From: Rhopalosiphum padi
Lineage: Eukaryota > Arthropoda > Insecta > Hemiptera > Aphididae
Direction: 5' to 3'
Assembly (NCBI RefSeq): GCF_020882245.1
Contig: NC_083598.1
Location: forward strand, 86,681,714 to 86,745,713
DNA: 64,000 bases
Part shown: in pieces, positions 25,033-36,656 of the stretch
Numbering within the stretch: the stretch's first letter is position 1
Layout: every line of letters starts with the position of its first letter
Program-made: the position numbers and the translations under genes
The notes under the pieces: model-generated
What the model was told of the DNA's origin: nothing
Seen by the model: the letters and a program-made list of their open reading frames with translations, nothing else
Databases searched by the model: none

Positions 25033-25104
25033 GTCAGTTGTTTGTCAATGAAAACGTATTCCCGGCAGACATCTCTGTCGGGCATCAATTCGCGGCGGGC
25101 GCCG
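25033..25104 (+). other. Exon-like 72-nt segment, phase-symmetric
   Basis: It lies between CTATACACAG and GTATGATA and is open in two frames: a phase-0 reading beginning VSCLSMKTYSRQTSLSG and a phase-2 reading containing LFVNENVFPADISVGHQFAA. Twenty-four codons with both ends in phase 0 would let it act as a cassette exon in the SOWAH-like gene, whose known junctions are also phase 0. I do not recognise either peptide and the pyrimidine tract is weak. Confidence 0.18.
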
Positions 25105-25760
25105 GTATGATATCATTGCACCTTAATAATAATACTAATAAAAAAACAACCCTGACCTATACCCAGACCGATATGAATCTCTATCTATATCATCGTCGTC
25201 GTCAAAAAAAAAATCGTGTACATTATATTGGTATACGTAATAAAAACCGTCACGACCTGTAAAAACGTATCCTCGTCACATAAGTCTATCTGCAATCTGC
25301 ATAGGCCCAACGGTATAATGTAATACTTCGACGATAACCGATCGAATGAGTGGTGTGTGGCTACCGTAGTCTACTCTCTTTGCCACAGCTAATTATTTGT
25401 CCCTTCGCTGGCTGGCTCTACGCTGCGTATATTATATATTATATATATATATATATAAGTTTGGCAGCGTCGATGCGCCCCCAAAATTTATTACGGTTCC
25501 CCGCAGTAAATATTTCTACCCTTCGCGCGCCGTCGGCGTCGTCGTCGCCCCGTCGCCCGTCGGGTTTTTCGGATTTATTGTCGACAATTGTGTAAACTCT
25601 ACCCCTCCGCCGCTCTTGTCACATGCCAACGCTGTACGGTATTTCCGTATAACTGTGGACGGATTGTGCAAAAATAACCCTTGGGTGATATATCGTGTGC
25701 CACTAGACAAATGGCTTTCTTTGGCACGATATATAAAACGCTTTCTTTAATTCTAATTGT
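25105..25760. promoter_or_regulatory. GC-richer intronic island with a TA microsatellite
   Basis: It contains GTCGTCGTC and CGCCCCCAAAATTT, then a dense CpG stretch near 25525-25565 (CCTTCGCGCGCCGTCGGCG, GTCGTCGTCGCCCCGTCGC). A TA run lies at 25438-25457. Overlapping frames are GC-driven. Possible regulatory element. Confidence 0.25.
25438..25457. repeat. (TA)n microsatellite
   Basis: An alternating T/A run flanked by ATTATATATT. Confidence 0.85.
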
Positions 25761-25764
25761 TCGA

Positions 25765-26580
25765 TTTTGCAGTTGTTATATTACGTTATGTACTATATAG
25801 TAGTATGTACAACTCGATGCTGTGAAATGTGTGCGAGCACTACACCCGTACATTGTATAATTCTAACTTGATAACATTTTCATTTGAATAGAATAAAATA
25901 CGAACACAAAATAATATACTGAAAATTATAATGAATACGTTTTTGTACCTATACTTTAAACACATAATATTCATATACGTAACTATAATATGTTATGTAA
26001 AATATACTTACCTATATTTTAAAATAAATTGACTATAAAACGAACCCAACATTTTTGATTAATGAAAAAAAGTACACTATAGAGTACTCGGTTTTCATAA
26101 AAATCTAGTATTTAATTAAATTATTTATTCTTACATGTTTTGTCATAATTTTTTTAGTTCAAAGAATATTTTAAATGTAAATAAATTTAAAATCTTAATA
26201 ATAATGTAAATAACAATTAAAACGAGATTATAGATTGTTTTTGGTTAGTTCAAATGATATTACTTAAATAATAAGCTATAGGTACTATAATCTTATTGGG
26301 TTGTTTGCGTTTATAGAATATTATTATAATATATTATAATAAATTGAACACTGTTATATTTTCATCTTGTTATAATAAAAGAGCTAGTCAATTTTAATCC
26401 AATAATCGTGTAACGTATTGTAGTTATTTTATGTTCTGAAATATTTCTATTGACATTCATACATATGTTTTTCTTTGTTCAATAGTCAGTAGAAAAGAGG
26501 CTCTAAAATGACAATTTTTCGTTAAGCTCTTTGTTCGTGTACTATAAGTATTTTGTGTACAATTTGTTATTGACGGTTCA
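25765..26580. other. AT-rich intronic sequence
   Basis: No coding signal. TACCTATA words recur (25948, 26010). Confidence 0.6.
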
Positions 26581-26589
26581 TCGAAGTTA

Positions 26590-27330
26590 TACAATGTCCA
26601 GTTTTGTTGTTCACGGATTAAGGTAGGTACTGTCGTCTCTGACGTACGTGCGAACACTTGGTGGGTGTGGTCACCGCACCGATAGGATTCATCGTACACA
26701 TCACGTATGTCATATTTGCAAGACAGTTTCGCCATAAATCTTAACGTATACCTTTTATGGGAAAAACGTTCGGATCGTATTTTTTTATGTCTGGTGTGCG
26801 TGATAAATGAATCGGAAACCCTTTCAACAAAATAAAAGGAATTGGGTCTATAGTAAACGTTTTTGAAGAGTTGTCAAAATTTTGTGGCCCTCAGAAATGT
26901 AATGAATACCTACCTTTTTCCTTCACGAATTTGCCGACAATAAAATAATAATAACAAGTGTAAAACTCGTATTTTTATGTCAATCCCTTTTCGGCCCAAG
27001 TCCGTTGCCGCCTTGACGAACAGATGACAAATGGTTATTCAACGTGACGTCTGTGACAATTGCTATCCGCATTGTAGCGCGCAATGTACTTTGTACATAC
27101 AAAAACAGTGATACACCTGTGTGGGATTTATCGTTTTTTAAATTGGTGTGTTAAGGAGGGCTGATATGTGCTTAAGTCAACAGTGACGAATGTGACTCGG
27201 ACTACTTAAAATAACAAGACACATGCCTGGAATGGAGGGAGTAAAAAACATTTTTTAGCTGTCCGGAATGTGAAACAGATGACTTAATACGTGTGTGGTT
27301 TTCGGATAATTAACTGGGATACATATTTTA
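26590..27330. promoter_or_regulatory. Complex-sequence intronic block, candidate enhancer
   Basis: Low-complexity runs almost disappear here. Visible words include E-box-like CAGATG (two, near 27021 and 27278) and CAAATG, CACCTG (27115), TGACGT (27044), and two GGAATG words (near 27230 and 27266) resembling Scalloped/TEAD half-sites, plus GGATAATTAACTGGG (27305). Word complexity, not composition alone, marks it as a candidate conserved noncoding element. Individual motif matches are weak evidence. Confidence 0.3.
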
Positions 27331-27334
27331 AGAC

Positions 27335-28975
27335 GGTCTTGTGAAAAAAACACGGGCCATCTGATGTATGTTTGCATAAATAGCTAGGGTTCTCTATTGT
27401 GAATGTATATGAGATTGATGGCTAGCTGTAGTGTCACTGAGCTATATTCGATTTCACTGCGTCGCCGTTACTGCCACCTTTACTGGCTATACTACATTAT
27501 ACACAACCGTCGTTATAAATTATAATATATATAGTAATTGATGATTATAGTATACATTTTAAAATATAATTAATTTATATCTATTATTCATGTACAATAT
27601 AAGTATAGACTAATGTAGATAATATACCATAAAAACCCTATTGTATAATTGGGCTCGCCCATTTAAATTGTTATAAATAAATAAATATTGATGCCTAATA
27701 TTATATTTAAATATTTATGTAAACAATTTTAATTAAAGTGTTTGTAATAATACATTTATCATTATTTTGGGCATTTTATAGGTAAAGTCCCAATTTTTTT
27801 TTATTCAGATAAAAATATCGAAAATTGTTGTTAGCAATACATCGAACAAATCAGTAATTCCGTTACCATATATCCCGTATTATTGTATAAAGTTCCTTGG
27901 AAGAGAAGATAACTTCAAATTCGTTTTTCTCGTTATTTACTTTGCAGAGCAAGTAAAAGTTATCTTTTTCTTTAGTTGTTGTATACTACCCTCGGGACTA
28001 TTCGGTGCGAAGAGACGAGGCCTTTCAATTTAGAAGCTTAGACCCTTTTGGTTTAAACTAAATACCTATAAAGACGCAGACTAGAGATAACGTATCAACC
28101 CCACACTAATGTTCGAGAACAATATAGAAGGGGATACTATGCGTGTTAGGGTCCAATACCCTCCTGATTCAATTAACTAATCAAATTAAATATCATAATT
28201 GTTTTGTTAAAGTATTTTACACTGTTGAATGAACTAAACAGATTTTGTCTTAAATTTAACTAATCATAATATTATTTTTAAAAACATGTGTTATATTACA
28301 TACCTACCTAATAATATTTTTGTGTATTTATTTTTCTGCGGTAGTTAACGATTCAATCCAATTATAATTTTGTTTGTCAAGAACAACACAATTTATCATC
28401 TCTCATCGCATATACCTTGTATACGATTCATAGTACTTACGGTATGATAGTTTTTTTTTTTAGTTCACTAACAGGGTCCTATTATAATTCCCCTAAGGCT
28501 GTAGCCCACCATTTATATCTTTCCTCTACTTTCCTCACCTAAAATACCCTACGAAGAACCAAAGTATTGTTTCATTCGTTTACAAAAGAGTTTGCTTTTA
28601 AATTATTCGATTTGTATCTTAATATATGATAATTGATTACCCGAAATAATATACCACTCTATTCCTTGAATAATTGTCATATTAATAATAATGGTAATGG
28701 TGCACCACCAGAAAAAAAATCAGCTTATTATTATTCATCTGATTTATCTGGAAATAAAAACACATTTGTAACGTACCCACTACTACCTATATATGCATAT
28801 GGATTACTATAATGAACACGGTAGAATTCTTTTCATTCATAAGAAGTTCCATTTGACTGTAGACAGGTTTAGAGTTTTGAAAATGTTTTATCTGATTTGT
28901 AGTTTTATTCAGTTTACCTACCACCTAAATTTATACTCTCGTATTTATTTACTTGTTCTACAGTTATTACTTCCA
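27335..28975. other. Mixed intronic sequence
   Basis: The segment 27880-28180 is less AT-repetitive (ACCCTCGGGACTATTCGGTG, GACGAGGCCTTTCAATTT) and could be a degraded repeat of unknown type. TGGGCTCGCCCA is a small palindrome at 27649-27660. The rest is AT-rich. A 61-codon ATG frame at 28793-28978 shows no domain. Confidence 0.45.
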
Positions 28976-28996
28976 TAAAATTCTACAGACCTTGGA

Positions 28997-29173
28997 ATGC
29001 AAAATGTTTTGGATGATAACGGGAAAAACTGGCCTACGGCATTATTAAATAAAGAAAATGCACCGGACGCTACGCGTAGTATACCTAGCGCCGAGTTGCA
29101 AATCGGATGTCGCAATCACAAACACGTTTGCCAGACCAATAAAATAACCATAATTTCATCTTTCCAACTATAA
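28997..29173 (+). other. 58-codon open frame behind an acceptor-like site
   Basis: TTCTACAG ends at 28988, and the frame is open from 28991 through ATG 28997 to TAA 29171-29173. It starts MQNVLDDNGKNWPTALLNKE and later has IPSAELQIGCRNHKHVCQ. Codon use and composition are less AT-biased than the surroundings, and the peptide looks globular rather than repeat-driven. I recognise no family. It could be a terminal exon, a coding relic or chance. Confidence 0.22.
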
Positions 29174-29179
29174 ATTTCA

Positions 29180-30300
29180 TCGTATTTACTATTTACTGAC
29201 CAGTATATTTTATTTTCTGTACTGCATTGTTGGCACACTTTAAATGTATATTTAACAAAACAAAAATGTTTAGTCAACAATTTAATATGTACCATTATTC
29301 AGTTTGATTACCTAGTTACAGTTTATAGTCGTTTATTATGTTTATTAACAACATGAATATATTTTTTAACGTAGGTACCTAAATAAAATATAAGAATTTA
29401 ACATTTGTGTTAGATTCTAAACGAGGTGAAGAATGTATTTATTTTAATAATTTAACAATGATTTTTGTATGTATAACTACTAACTATTCTCAATAATTGG
29501 GCGAAAAAAATGTAAAACAGTGGTGTAAATATTTTATGCAACATTAGTTTTTACTAAAATTGATTTTGTTTTATTGCTGTCTTTCAAAAAAGAAAAAAAT
29601 TATTTACTTGACATTTTTACCATATATTTATATTAGCGTTTTATAATAATTTTATGATTTTTTAAATATTATGGATTTTTTTTAATATATAATATTTGGA
29701 ATCTTTTAGTTTTTTCCGATTTATGTTTTTAATATTAGTGTTTTATTGGTTAAAACAACTTGACAATTATTGTATGTTATTATTCATAATATTTATTAAA
29801 ATAATGATTTTAATTAATTTGTTATAATTTAAAAAATTTAAAGAAGTTACTTTATGCGGTGCGTGGGTTGTTTACATTTTACAAACATGCCATGTAAAAA
29901 GTTACGTTTAGGAGAATTATTTTGAGTTGTTAGTTATAATACTATAATAGATTGCCTCAATATCATAACTTTTTTAATCTACGATAAAATCAATTTAAAA
30001 AATTCACTCTTGAATAAGGGGATAACATGTGACGAGTTCGATCGACGAAGTACCCATGCCATACGTATGTCTGACGCTGAATATCAGTTCCTTACTGTTG
30101 GGTATATAATAATTAATAATTAATAAGCCATCTTATTTATAATAATTAATATATTATTTTGTTTTGGTTCCTCGTATTGGCATCATTGATATGCAATCAT
30201 AATAATATATAGTATAATTTAGGTACTTATCTGACTTTTATAATTATTGCACACGAATGAACGAAAAACCGCGTTTTTAATTGAAGACTGAAGTATAAGT
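29180..30300. other. AT-rich intronic sequence
   Basis: No supportable gene. One CpG-bearing word at 30034-30050 (TTCGATCGACGAAG). Confidence 0.6.
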
Positions 30301-30312
30301 ATTTTTTAGTGC

Positions 30313-30363
30313 AATTAATTCATAGACCTTTTACTTTTTGAGTAAAAGGTTTATGGATTAATT
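30313..30363. repeat. 51-nt hairpin: 23-bp stem with two mismatches, 5-nt loop
   Basis: The left arm 30313-30335 (core CATAGACCTTTTACT) and right arm 30341-30363 (core AGTAAAAGGTTTATG) match in 21 of 23 positions around the loop TTTTG. The loop is too short for a typical microRNA precursor. It may be a palindromic repeat relic or a cruciform-prone site. Confidence 0.75.
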
Positions 30364-30369
30364 TATATA

Positions 30370-31200
30370 TGATATATTATGTTCTATCCCGTATTATTTA
30401 TTTCCTTGAATTAAAATATTGATTGTAAATATTATAAAAACAACTTTTTTTTAATATCTATGTACTTAATTAATAAATATTACTATAGTTTATATTTACA
30501 AATATCTTCAAATAGGTAGTTATTATTAGTTATTACTATCATTTATATCTTATTATTAAAGGTATTATATTTTAAATGATGGCTATCTAACCACTGCAAC
30601 CACGTTTAAATATACTCAGTATATAAAATAATAAAATATCCCCATAAAACTCGTTTAAACTTTAAAATGTAATAAAATTCTGATTTACATCTAATAAAAT
30701 TTCATATCAAGATTTGTGGCATCGTAAAATAAATATCCAGGTAAAAATTACCTACACATTATATGGGCATGATAATGGTTTTTTTTAAAACGTACAAATT
30801 CTTAGTCTATAAGAATTATTTAATGTTTTAAGTTATTGTTTTACACTTTAAAATAAAAAAGGGATCTTTTTATTCTAATTAAATCCAATATAGATGCGCG
30901 TGTATTTACAAATGGTTGTCGTTTATTGATTTTTATAACAGTTTTTGTGTATCAATTAACTCATTGAATATTGAATAGGCGTATATAGTTATCAATAAAA
31001 CAATTATTATCATATCTATAAGTTATAAGTTATGAGGAATACTTGTATGTAATATGTACTGTAGCAGTCATCTGCAGATTAACTTTTTACATTAATTACT
31101 TTAAAACGAGTATCTTTCTATAGTTAAATACGCATAAGAGTCTACTTATGTTAATTTTTTAATCCATTTGAGTTATATATATATATATAAATATATTGTT
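30370..31200. other. AT-rich intronic sequence
   Basis: No coding signal; A/T runs and a TA run near 31175-31188. Confidence 0.6.
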
Positions 31201-31209
31201 TTTAAAATT

Positions 31210-31770
31210 TTTATCTTGCCGTCTACTCGGACGCAAGGTAATTTTCCAAAATAGCGCCAACTTGGAATGATTATTATGTTGGGCGTGGGACGAGCGATGA
31301 GTTATGATGGGTGATAAATTTTTTTGCCGAAATAAAACGGCCACGATGAACAATAGGGGCCGTCGTATTCTGGAAGAAAACGTCTAAAAATAAAAACCGT
31401 TTCTAGCCGAATCGAATAAAAACCACACCAGGGCCCCAGTCGGTGGGCACGGGTATGGCAGTTTATTAGCTGTCTGGCACCATTGGCCCTGTCCCACTGT
31501 TTTATTATTATAATATTATATACGATGCGGGCGCCAGTTATAAATTTGCCTACTTAGTTCAATTAACGGTGTTTGTTTTTCGAAATAATATCCCAAAAAT
31601 TCCACGCGCGAAACCTGACTCTGAAACAGCCGGGTTTTTATCGGTTCCAAGTGCTGGGGGTCGAACAGGAAGTCTCTGATATCCATCGGGATCCATAAAT
31701 CATTCGGGAGACCTCATGCCGGCCGCCGGCGCCATCGGTCTGTCACATCAGTTATACTACTGTATATATT
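31210..31770. promoter_or_regulatory. Complex GC-richer island with Hox/Exd-like sites, candidate enhancer
   Basis: ATAAATCA (31695-31702) is the reverse complement of TGATTTAT, the classic Hox-Extradenticle composite. TGATAAAT (31312-31319) is a second TGATNNAT word. Sox-like AACAATAG lies near 31350 between GGCC words. GCCGGCCGCCGGCGCC near 31719-31734 is strongly CpG. Repeats are absent across the block. No reading frame is convincing. Regulatory function is inferred from word content only. Confidence 0.33.
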
Positions 31771-31774
31771 TGGT

Positions 31775-33420
31775 TTTCCATCTGTTTATTGCCCGATATT
31801 TGGTATGATTGTTTTTTGTAAAAAGATTTCTGGTTAGGTTATTTTATCCTAATTTGTGCTCCCGAGAACAATGCTGTCTGCCTACAGCCGGACTGATCAA
31901 GATATCACTGTTGGCCGTAATAATAAATACGTATACTAATTCCGCATTGAATGAAACCCGATTTCTGTCTATACATACATATATAGTATATACATTATAC
32001 TATACTATACTATAACATAATACAATTTATTCGAACTAAATTATTTTATTATGATAACACTGAATTGTTTTTGATATGATCTACATATACATATACTTAT
32101 AATAATAAATGTATATGCAACTGCAGCATTCAATTATATTTTAAATTTGTAAAAGCGGAACAGAATATTATGTTTAGGTTGACTTATTGTTTCAGTTTAG
32201 TTTGTATTATATATAATTCAAATACTTGTCGATAATAATGAACTGAATTCTTTTAAGCATTTTTTTAATCTATTAGTTATAAACTTATTACTGAATTAAG
32301 AATAATTAATTTACAATTTAAAGATAATTCGTGACAGGTATATTTTTATAATTAGTAATAAATGATGTCAACAGTAAAAATTAAAAATATTTATTTTATC
32401 GTATTTTATTAATCGATTAAAAACTGGTGCAATGTAATTTATTTTTATTTTTAAAATATTATTTAAATACGTATAATGAAAATAAAAATAATACATACTA
32501 CCATTATAATATGTACCTATATATATATATTATAGCAAATTAACTTATGGACTGTACGACTTTAATTTTGAATGAATATTGAATAATATATATATAATTA
32601 TATATTTACTTATACTCTATATAGGACAGTCCTAAAATAATAATATGCATATCCAAAACATTTTTTCCTGTATTTGAAATATACCATTTGTACCTACATT
32701 TTCACTTTAAATATATGTGCGATGATTTGAGGGACATGGATAATGCGTGAATAAGAAGCCACCCATTAGTGACACTTGGCTGTATTTTAAGATTAAACGA
32801 TTTAAATTAATTATCCACGTTATATAAATTATTTTACCTAATGAATGTATTCATTAAGATTTCAAACAAAAAAACTATTAGATATGAATCTAATTTATAG
32901 TATTTATTTACTACCTATACCTAATTAGGTTTGAAAAAAATTGAATTGCGTTGCAGATTCATACAGTAACTATATTGCAGCTTTTGAATTGAAATTATTC
33001 ACGAAATATATAAATGTATTATCTCTGTATAACAGTATTATTATTATATTTATTAACCTATATTTTATGTAGTATATTGAATATTTAAATCAAAATGAAT
33101 ACTTATTCGTATATGGTTTGTAATATAATGTCCTAATAGGTATACATATTTTTATATTTTTAATTAAAACTGATTAAAACTCTAGTTTTTTTTTCGTTTT
33201 ATACTCGGTTATAGTGAATACATCTTGTATTGTATATTATAGTTTCTGTGTAGTTATATGTATATATAATATTATATACACTATATATATATATATAATG
33301 TATGTTTAATCATCATGCATTCCCAGACAGGCGAATTAAACTAGTTTGTATTATTTATATTTTTAACATACTTTACTGCATATTCATAATATAGGAGAAT
33401 AGTTTAATAACATAATAATA
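31775..33420. other. AT-rich intronic sequence
   Basis: A TATAC tandem run lies near 31993-32012 and a perfect 12-bp palindrome ACCTAATTAGGT at 32919-32930. TA-rich runs occur at 33265-33300. No gene was recognised. Confidence 0.6.
32919..32930. repeat. Perfect palindrome ACCTAATTAGGT
   Basis: A 12-bp perfect palindrome centred on TAATTA, a homeodomain core. It follows CTACCTAT, so it may simply reflect the local abundance of ACCTA words. Confidence 0.7.
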
Positions 33421-33429
33421 TATACAATA

Positions 33430-34640
33430 TACTGTTTTTTTTTTTGTATCTCTTCGCCATCACAGCCATCTATTGCGAGAATTCCTGACTGAGTAGCCTA
33501 GCCAAGTTTACCGACGAATTGCTGCTACTGTTATTATATAATGATATCGTTCTAACGTGTCGCGTTCTAATATCGTATGTGCGATTAAAATAAAACCGCT
33601 GTCGTCAAACCGGAGCAATAATAATATAAGAGAAGAGCTAACCGCGTGATGTGTATACGTTGCAGACCCACCGTCGTCGTTTATTGTCCCGACTGCGAGG
33701 ACGATTTTTAATCACGGCGCGCTAACGGACATAACAGCCCTGTTGACGTTTGGATCTGTCAACAAGTCATTTAAAGAGGGAGACTAAAAAAAAAAGAATT
33801 AAAATAATAATAATAAAAAAGAATCGTTTTGAAAAATCTCAGAATAAGCCAAAAAAACAACGGAAATAGATGCGCCAGCATCAGCAATATAGCGACGACG
33901 TCATATTATTATTATTATGATTATTATTATTACTACTATACAGTATCCAATTTCATTTTCATCGCAGCGTTTTCTGTTGAAAAAAATCTCTTCTAAGATA
34001 AGCGCATGTATTTCAGCTCCCGGGGCACACGGCCGCCATTACCGCTGGAGACGTATATATACACATAATAATATAATAAAAACAATAATAATAATAATAT
34101 TGTCGTAACTCAGCTCCCTGGACAGCAACGGCTATAGGTAGGTAGGTTGGTTATAATATCACATGTATATGTGTACACGTACACATTGTTTCCAGGACCA
34201 CGGCGGCTGCTGGTCACTATACACTCACACACACTCACATACACATATCATACATATTATACCTATACTGCCGATGTGTATAGATAACGTTCATTACACG
34301 CGCACACAATGCTCCCGCCGCCGCCGAGAACATGTTCATTTCGCTTGCTAATTGGTCACCTGTACCGCACTGTTGAACGAAAAATGGGAAAAGAAAAAAA
34401 TAACATACATACGTACACACTCGCCAGTGCACTGTGTTGGGAGACGGTAGTTGAAATCTTACGGAAATTTAAAAAAAAAAAAATTAAAAAATGTAGACCG
34501 ATTGCTGTGCCTGGACGGTCATCCGCAGCAACCGCCGCCACAACTCCGGTCGACAATGGGATCGTGACCGCGATCGGTCGTCGTCGTCGTGTACCCCCGC
34601 GGTTCACAATGGTGGACCGGCGATAAATTTATGCTCGCGT
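33430..34640. promoter_or_regulatory. GC-richer patchy island
   Basis: CpG-rich words lie at 33500-33760 (ACCGACGAATTGCTGC, GACCCACCGTCGTCG, AATCACGGCGCGCTAACG), 34020-34050 (CCCGGGGCACACGGCCGCC) and 34500-34625 (CAACCGCCGCCACAACTCC, ACCGCGATCGGTCGTCG). Between them are ATA/AAT and CA tracts. A 105-codon ATG frame (34309-34626) has lysine-run and Arg-run character and no domain. Confidence 0.25.
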
Positions 34641-34644
34641 GACA

Positions 34645-35600
34645 TTTCGACCGCAGAAAAATGCACGCGACCAAAAGAAAACGGACCAAGACAATAATAT
34701 TATTATCGTGTATACGTTTATTATATATACGCGTACATGCACGCCGTAAACTTACGCTGCTATATAGTATATATACCGCCCGAACGTGTTGCCCATGTTT
34801 ATATAATATTATAATAAACCCGCTCTTATGCATAATGTTATGCACTAGTCGAAATCGGGTCTTCCGCTCGCTCGTTTGCAGGTTGACCTATTGAATCTAT
34901 TCCGATGTGGTACCATACCCTATGATTGCACCGTGTATCCGCTAGAGTATATTTAGTTTAAACACCCATCCATATATGAACACTATGTAACATCAGGCAA
35001 CAGTGTCTTATCATTTGCTATTATATTGATATGCTTCAAAGCACGTGTAAGTCCAGTCTCAATTTGCTGCAGTCTGCTATCAAAACAAATCACTCCGAGT
35101 GATCTCTAATAGATTTCTATAAGTTTTATTCGATTTTCATTGGATTTGGTTATTTAAATTTAGTATATTTACATCGAATTTCGCAATTTGCATCATGACA
35201 AACGTATAGATATTTTAATAACAGTATAATATAAATATAATATGCCTACGTTATTCAAGTGAAAGGATACAAAAATATATTTTTATTTAAAACAATTCTT
35301 TTTTAAATTTTCTATAAATAGTTTAATTAATAAAATTAAAAAAATATATACAAATTTTCCAAATGTATTCGTTACTAAATAATTTAACTTAGTACTCTAT
35401 TAACCGTAAATTGATGTATACTTTAGATATATGTCCAAAACGTTTTTTTCTCAGTTTAAATACAGCAGGATAACCAAATGTGGTTTGTCGCAAATACATT
35501 TAATTACCTTAAATTACACAGAACTCATTTTATATAACTATATAGGTAGTCTTAATAAATCCGATAGTGTAAAGTAAATGTTGTGCGGTATGCCTCTAAA
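34645..35600. other. AT-rich intronic sequence
   Basis: No supportable gene; mixed unique sequence with moderate complexity at 34840-35110. Confidence 0.5.
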
Positions 35601-35820
35601 GTCTTCCCCTCGATTATAGGTAGGTAACAAATAAGACACTCCCCCGTAGGTTTCGACTGTCAAGCACGTCTCTGGCTAAAACACGTGTGCCATACACACA
35701 TGAAAAGCCCTCCCCTCCCACACATTCTTCGGTTAAAAAAGTCTCGAACCACTGCGTATGTGTATCATATACCTACACGGTTTTCGCGATCACACGCGGA
35801 CACTATAATCTGACGCGGCG

Positions 35821-35842
35821 TATATATATATATATATATATA
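35821..35842. repeat. (TA)n microsatellite
   Basis: Twenty-two bases of alternating T/A directly after GACGCGGCG. Confidence 0.9.
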
Positions 35843-36191
35843 CAGGATTATAACTTCCCAGCCATTCTCCTCCCTATATCTCTCTCGCGTGCCCAAACCC
35901 ATAACACCCTGCTCGCGGGTGGTGGCGCTCACTACACACATACACTACGTATATCGCATTATACGTATAGTGTTCGTATTATTATAATATCCAACCCTCA
36001 CCTCCTCTCGTGCGCTGATGCGCGCGCGTTCTCTCGTGTTTGTGTGTTTGTGCGTGAGCGTGTGCGCGCGCACGCGGGCTCGCAAATCGGGCACACGCCG
36101 CGGACGTGGCGGCGCGACTATCTGCCGCCGGAGCAGCCGGAGATGTGGGCCCGCGATAAGGCGGCGGCACAACAATAGGGGCACAGCGCGA

Positions 36192-36206
36192 CGGCGGCGG
36201 CGGCGG
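36192..36206. repeat. (CGG)n tract
   Basis: Five CGG units in a CpG-rich context. Confidence 0.9.
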
Positions 36207-36250
36207 TGACACGGCGTATGTTAATTCAGCGGCGGGACGCATTGCGGGCG

Positions 36251-36288
36251 GACGACGACGACGACGCCGACGACGACGACGACGACGG
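36251..36288. repeat. (ACG)n tract with one interruption
   Basis: GACGACGACGACGACGCCGA followed by further GAC units. Read on either strand it produces poly-Asp, poly-Arg/Thr or poly-Val/Ser frames. Confidence 0.9.
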
Positions 36289-36640
36289 TATTAATTTGCG
36301 ATCGCCGGGGCAGCAGCAGCGGCAATAATACGCGCGCACACGGGTATATATTATTATTATTATACCTACGAGGCAGTCTCGGGGCGCCAGCGGATAGGTC
36401 ATATATACGCCACACGAGTACCTCATCCTATATACACTGCAGCGAGCGTATATACTCGCGCGGTGCACACGAAGCGCGCGCCGAGGTCGACGCGGTGGGT
36501 CCCCCGGGCTGACGTCTAATTAACGTTACGCGGTCCCCGCATTATATTATATAGTAGCCGCATATGCGTACACACACAGACGACAATTTATATAAAATAC
36601 AGTGGTGCCACTATATGTATAAAGTGTATATAGGTAGTAG

Positions 36641-36656
36641 TCGTCGTCGTCGTCGT
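36641..36656. repeat. (TCG)n tract
   Basis: TCGTCGTCGTCGTCGT. Confidence 0.9.

Noticed and set aside
34309..34626. 105-codon + frame and overlapping minus frames
   Set aside because: Lysine and arginine runs come from A-runs and CGT repeats; frames are open on both strands.
35687..36178. 163-codon + frame
   Set aside because: Contains IYIYIYI from a TA repeat and low-complexity Arg/Val runs; no family resemblance.
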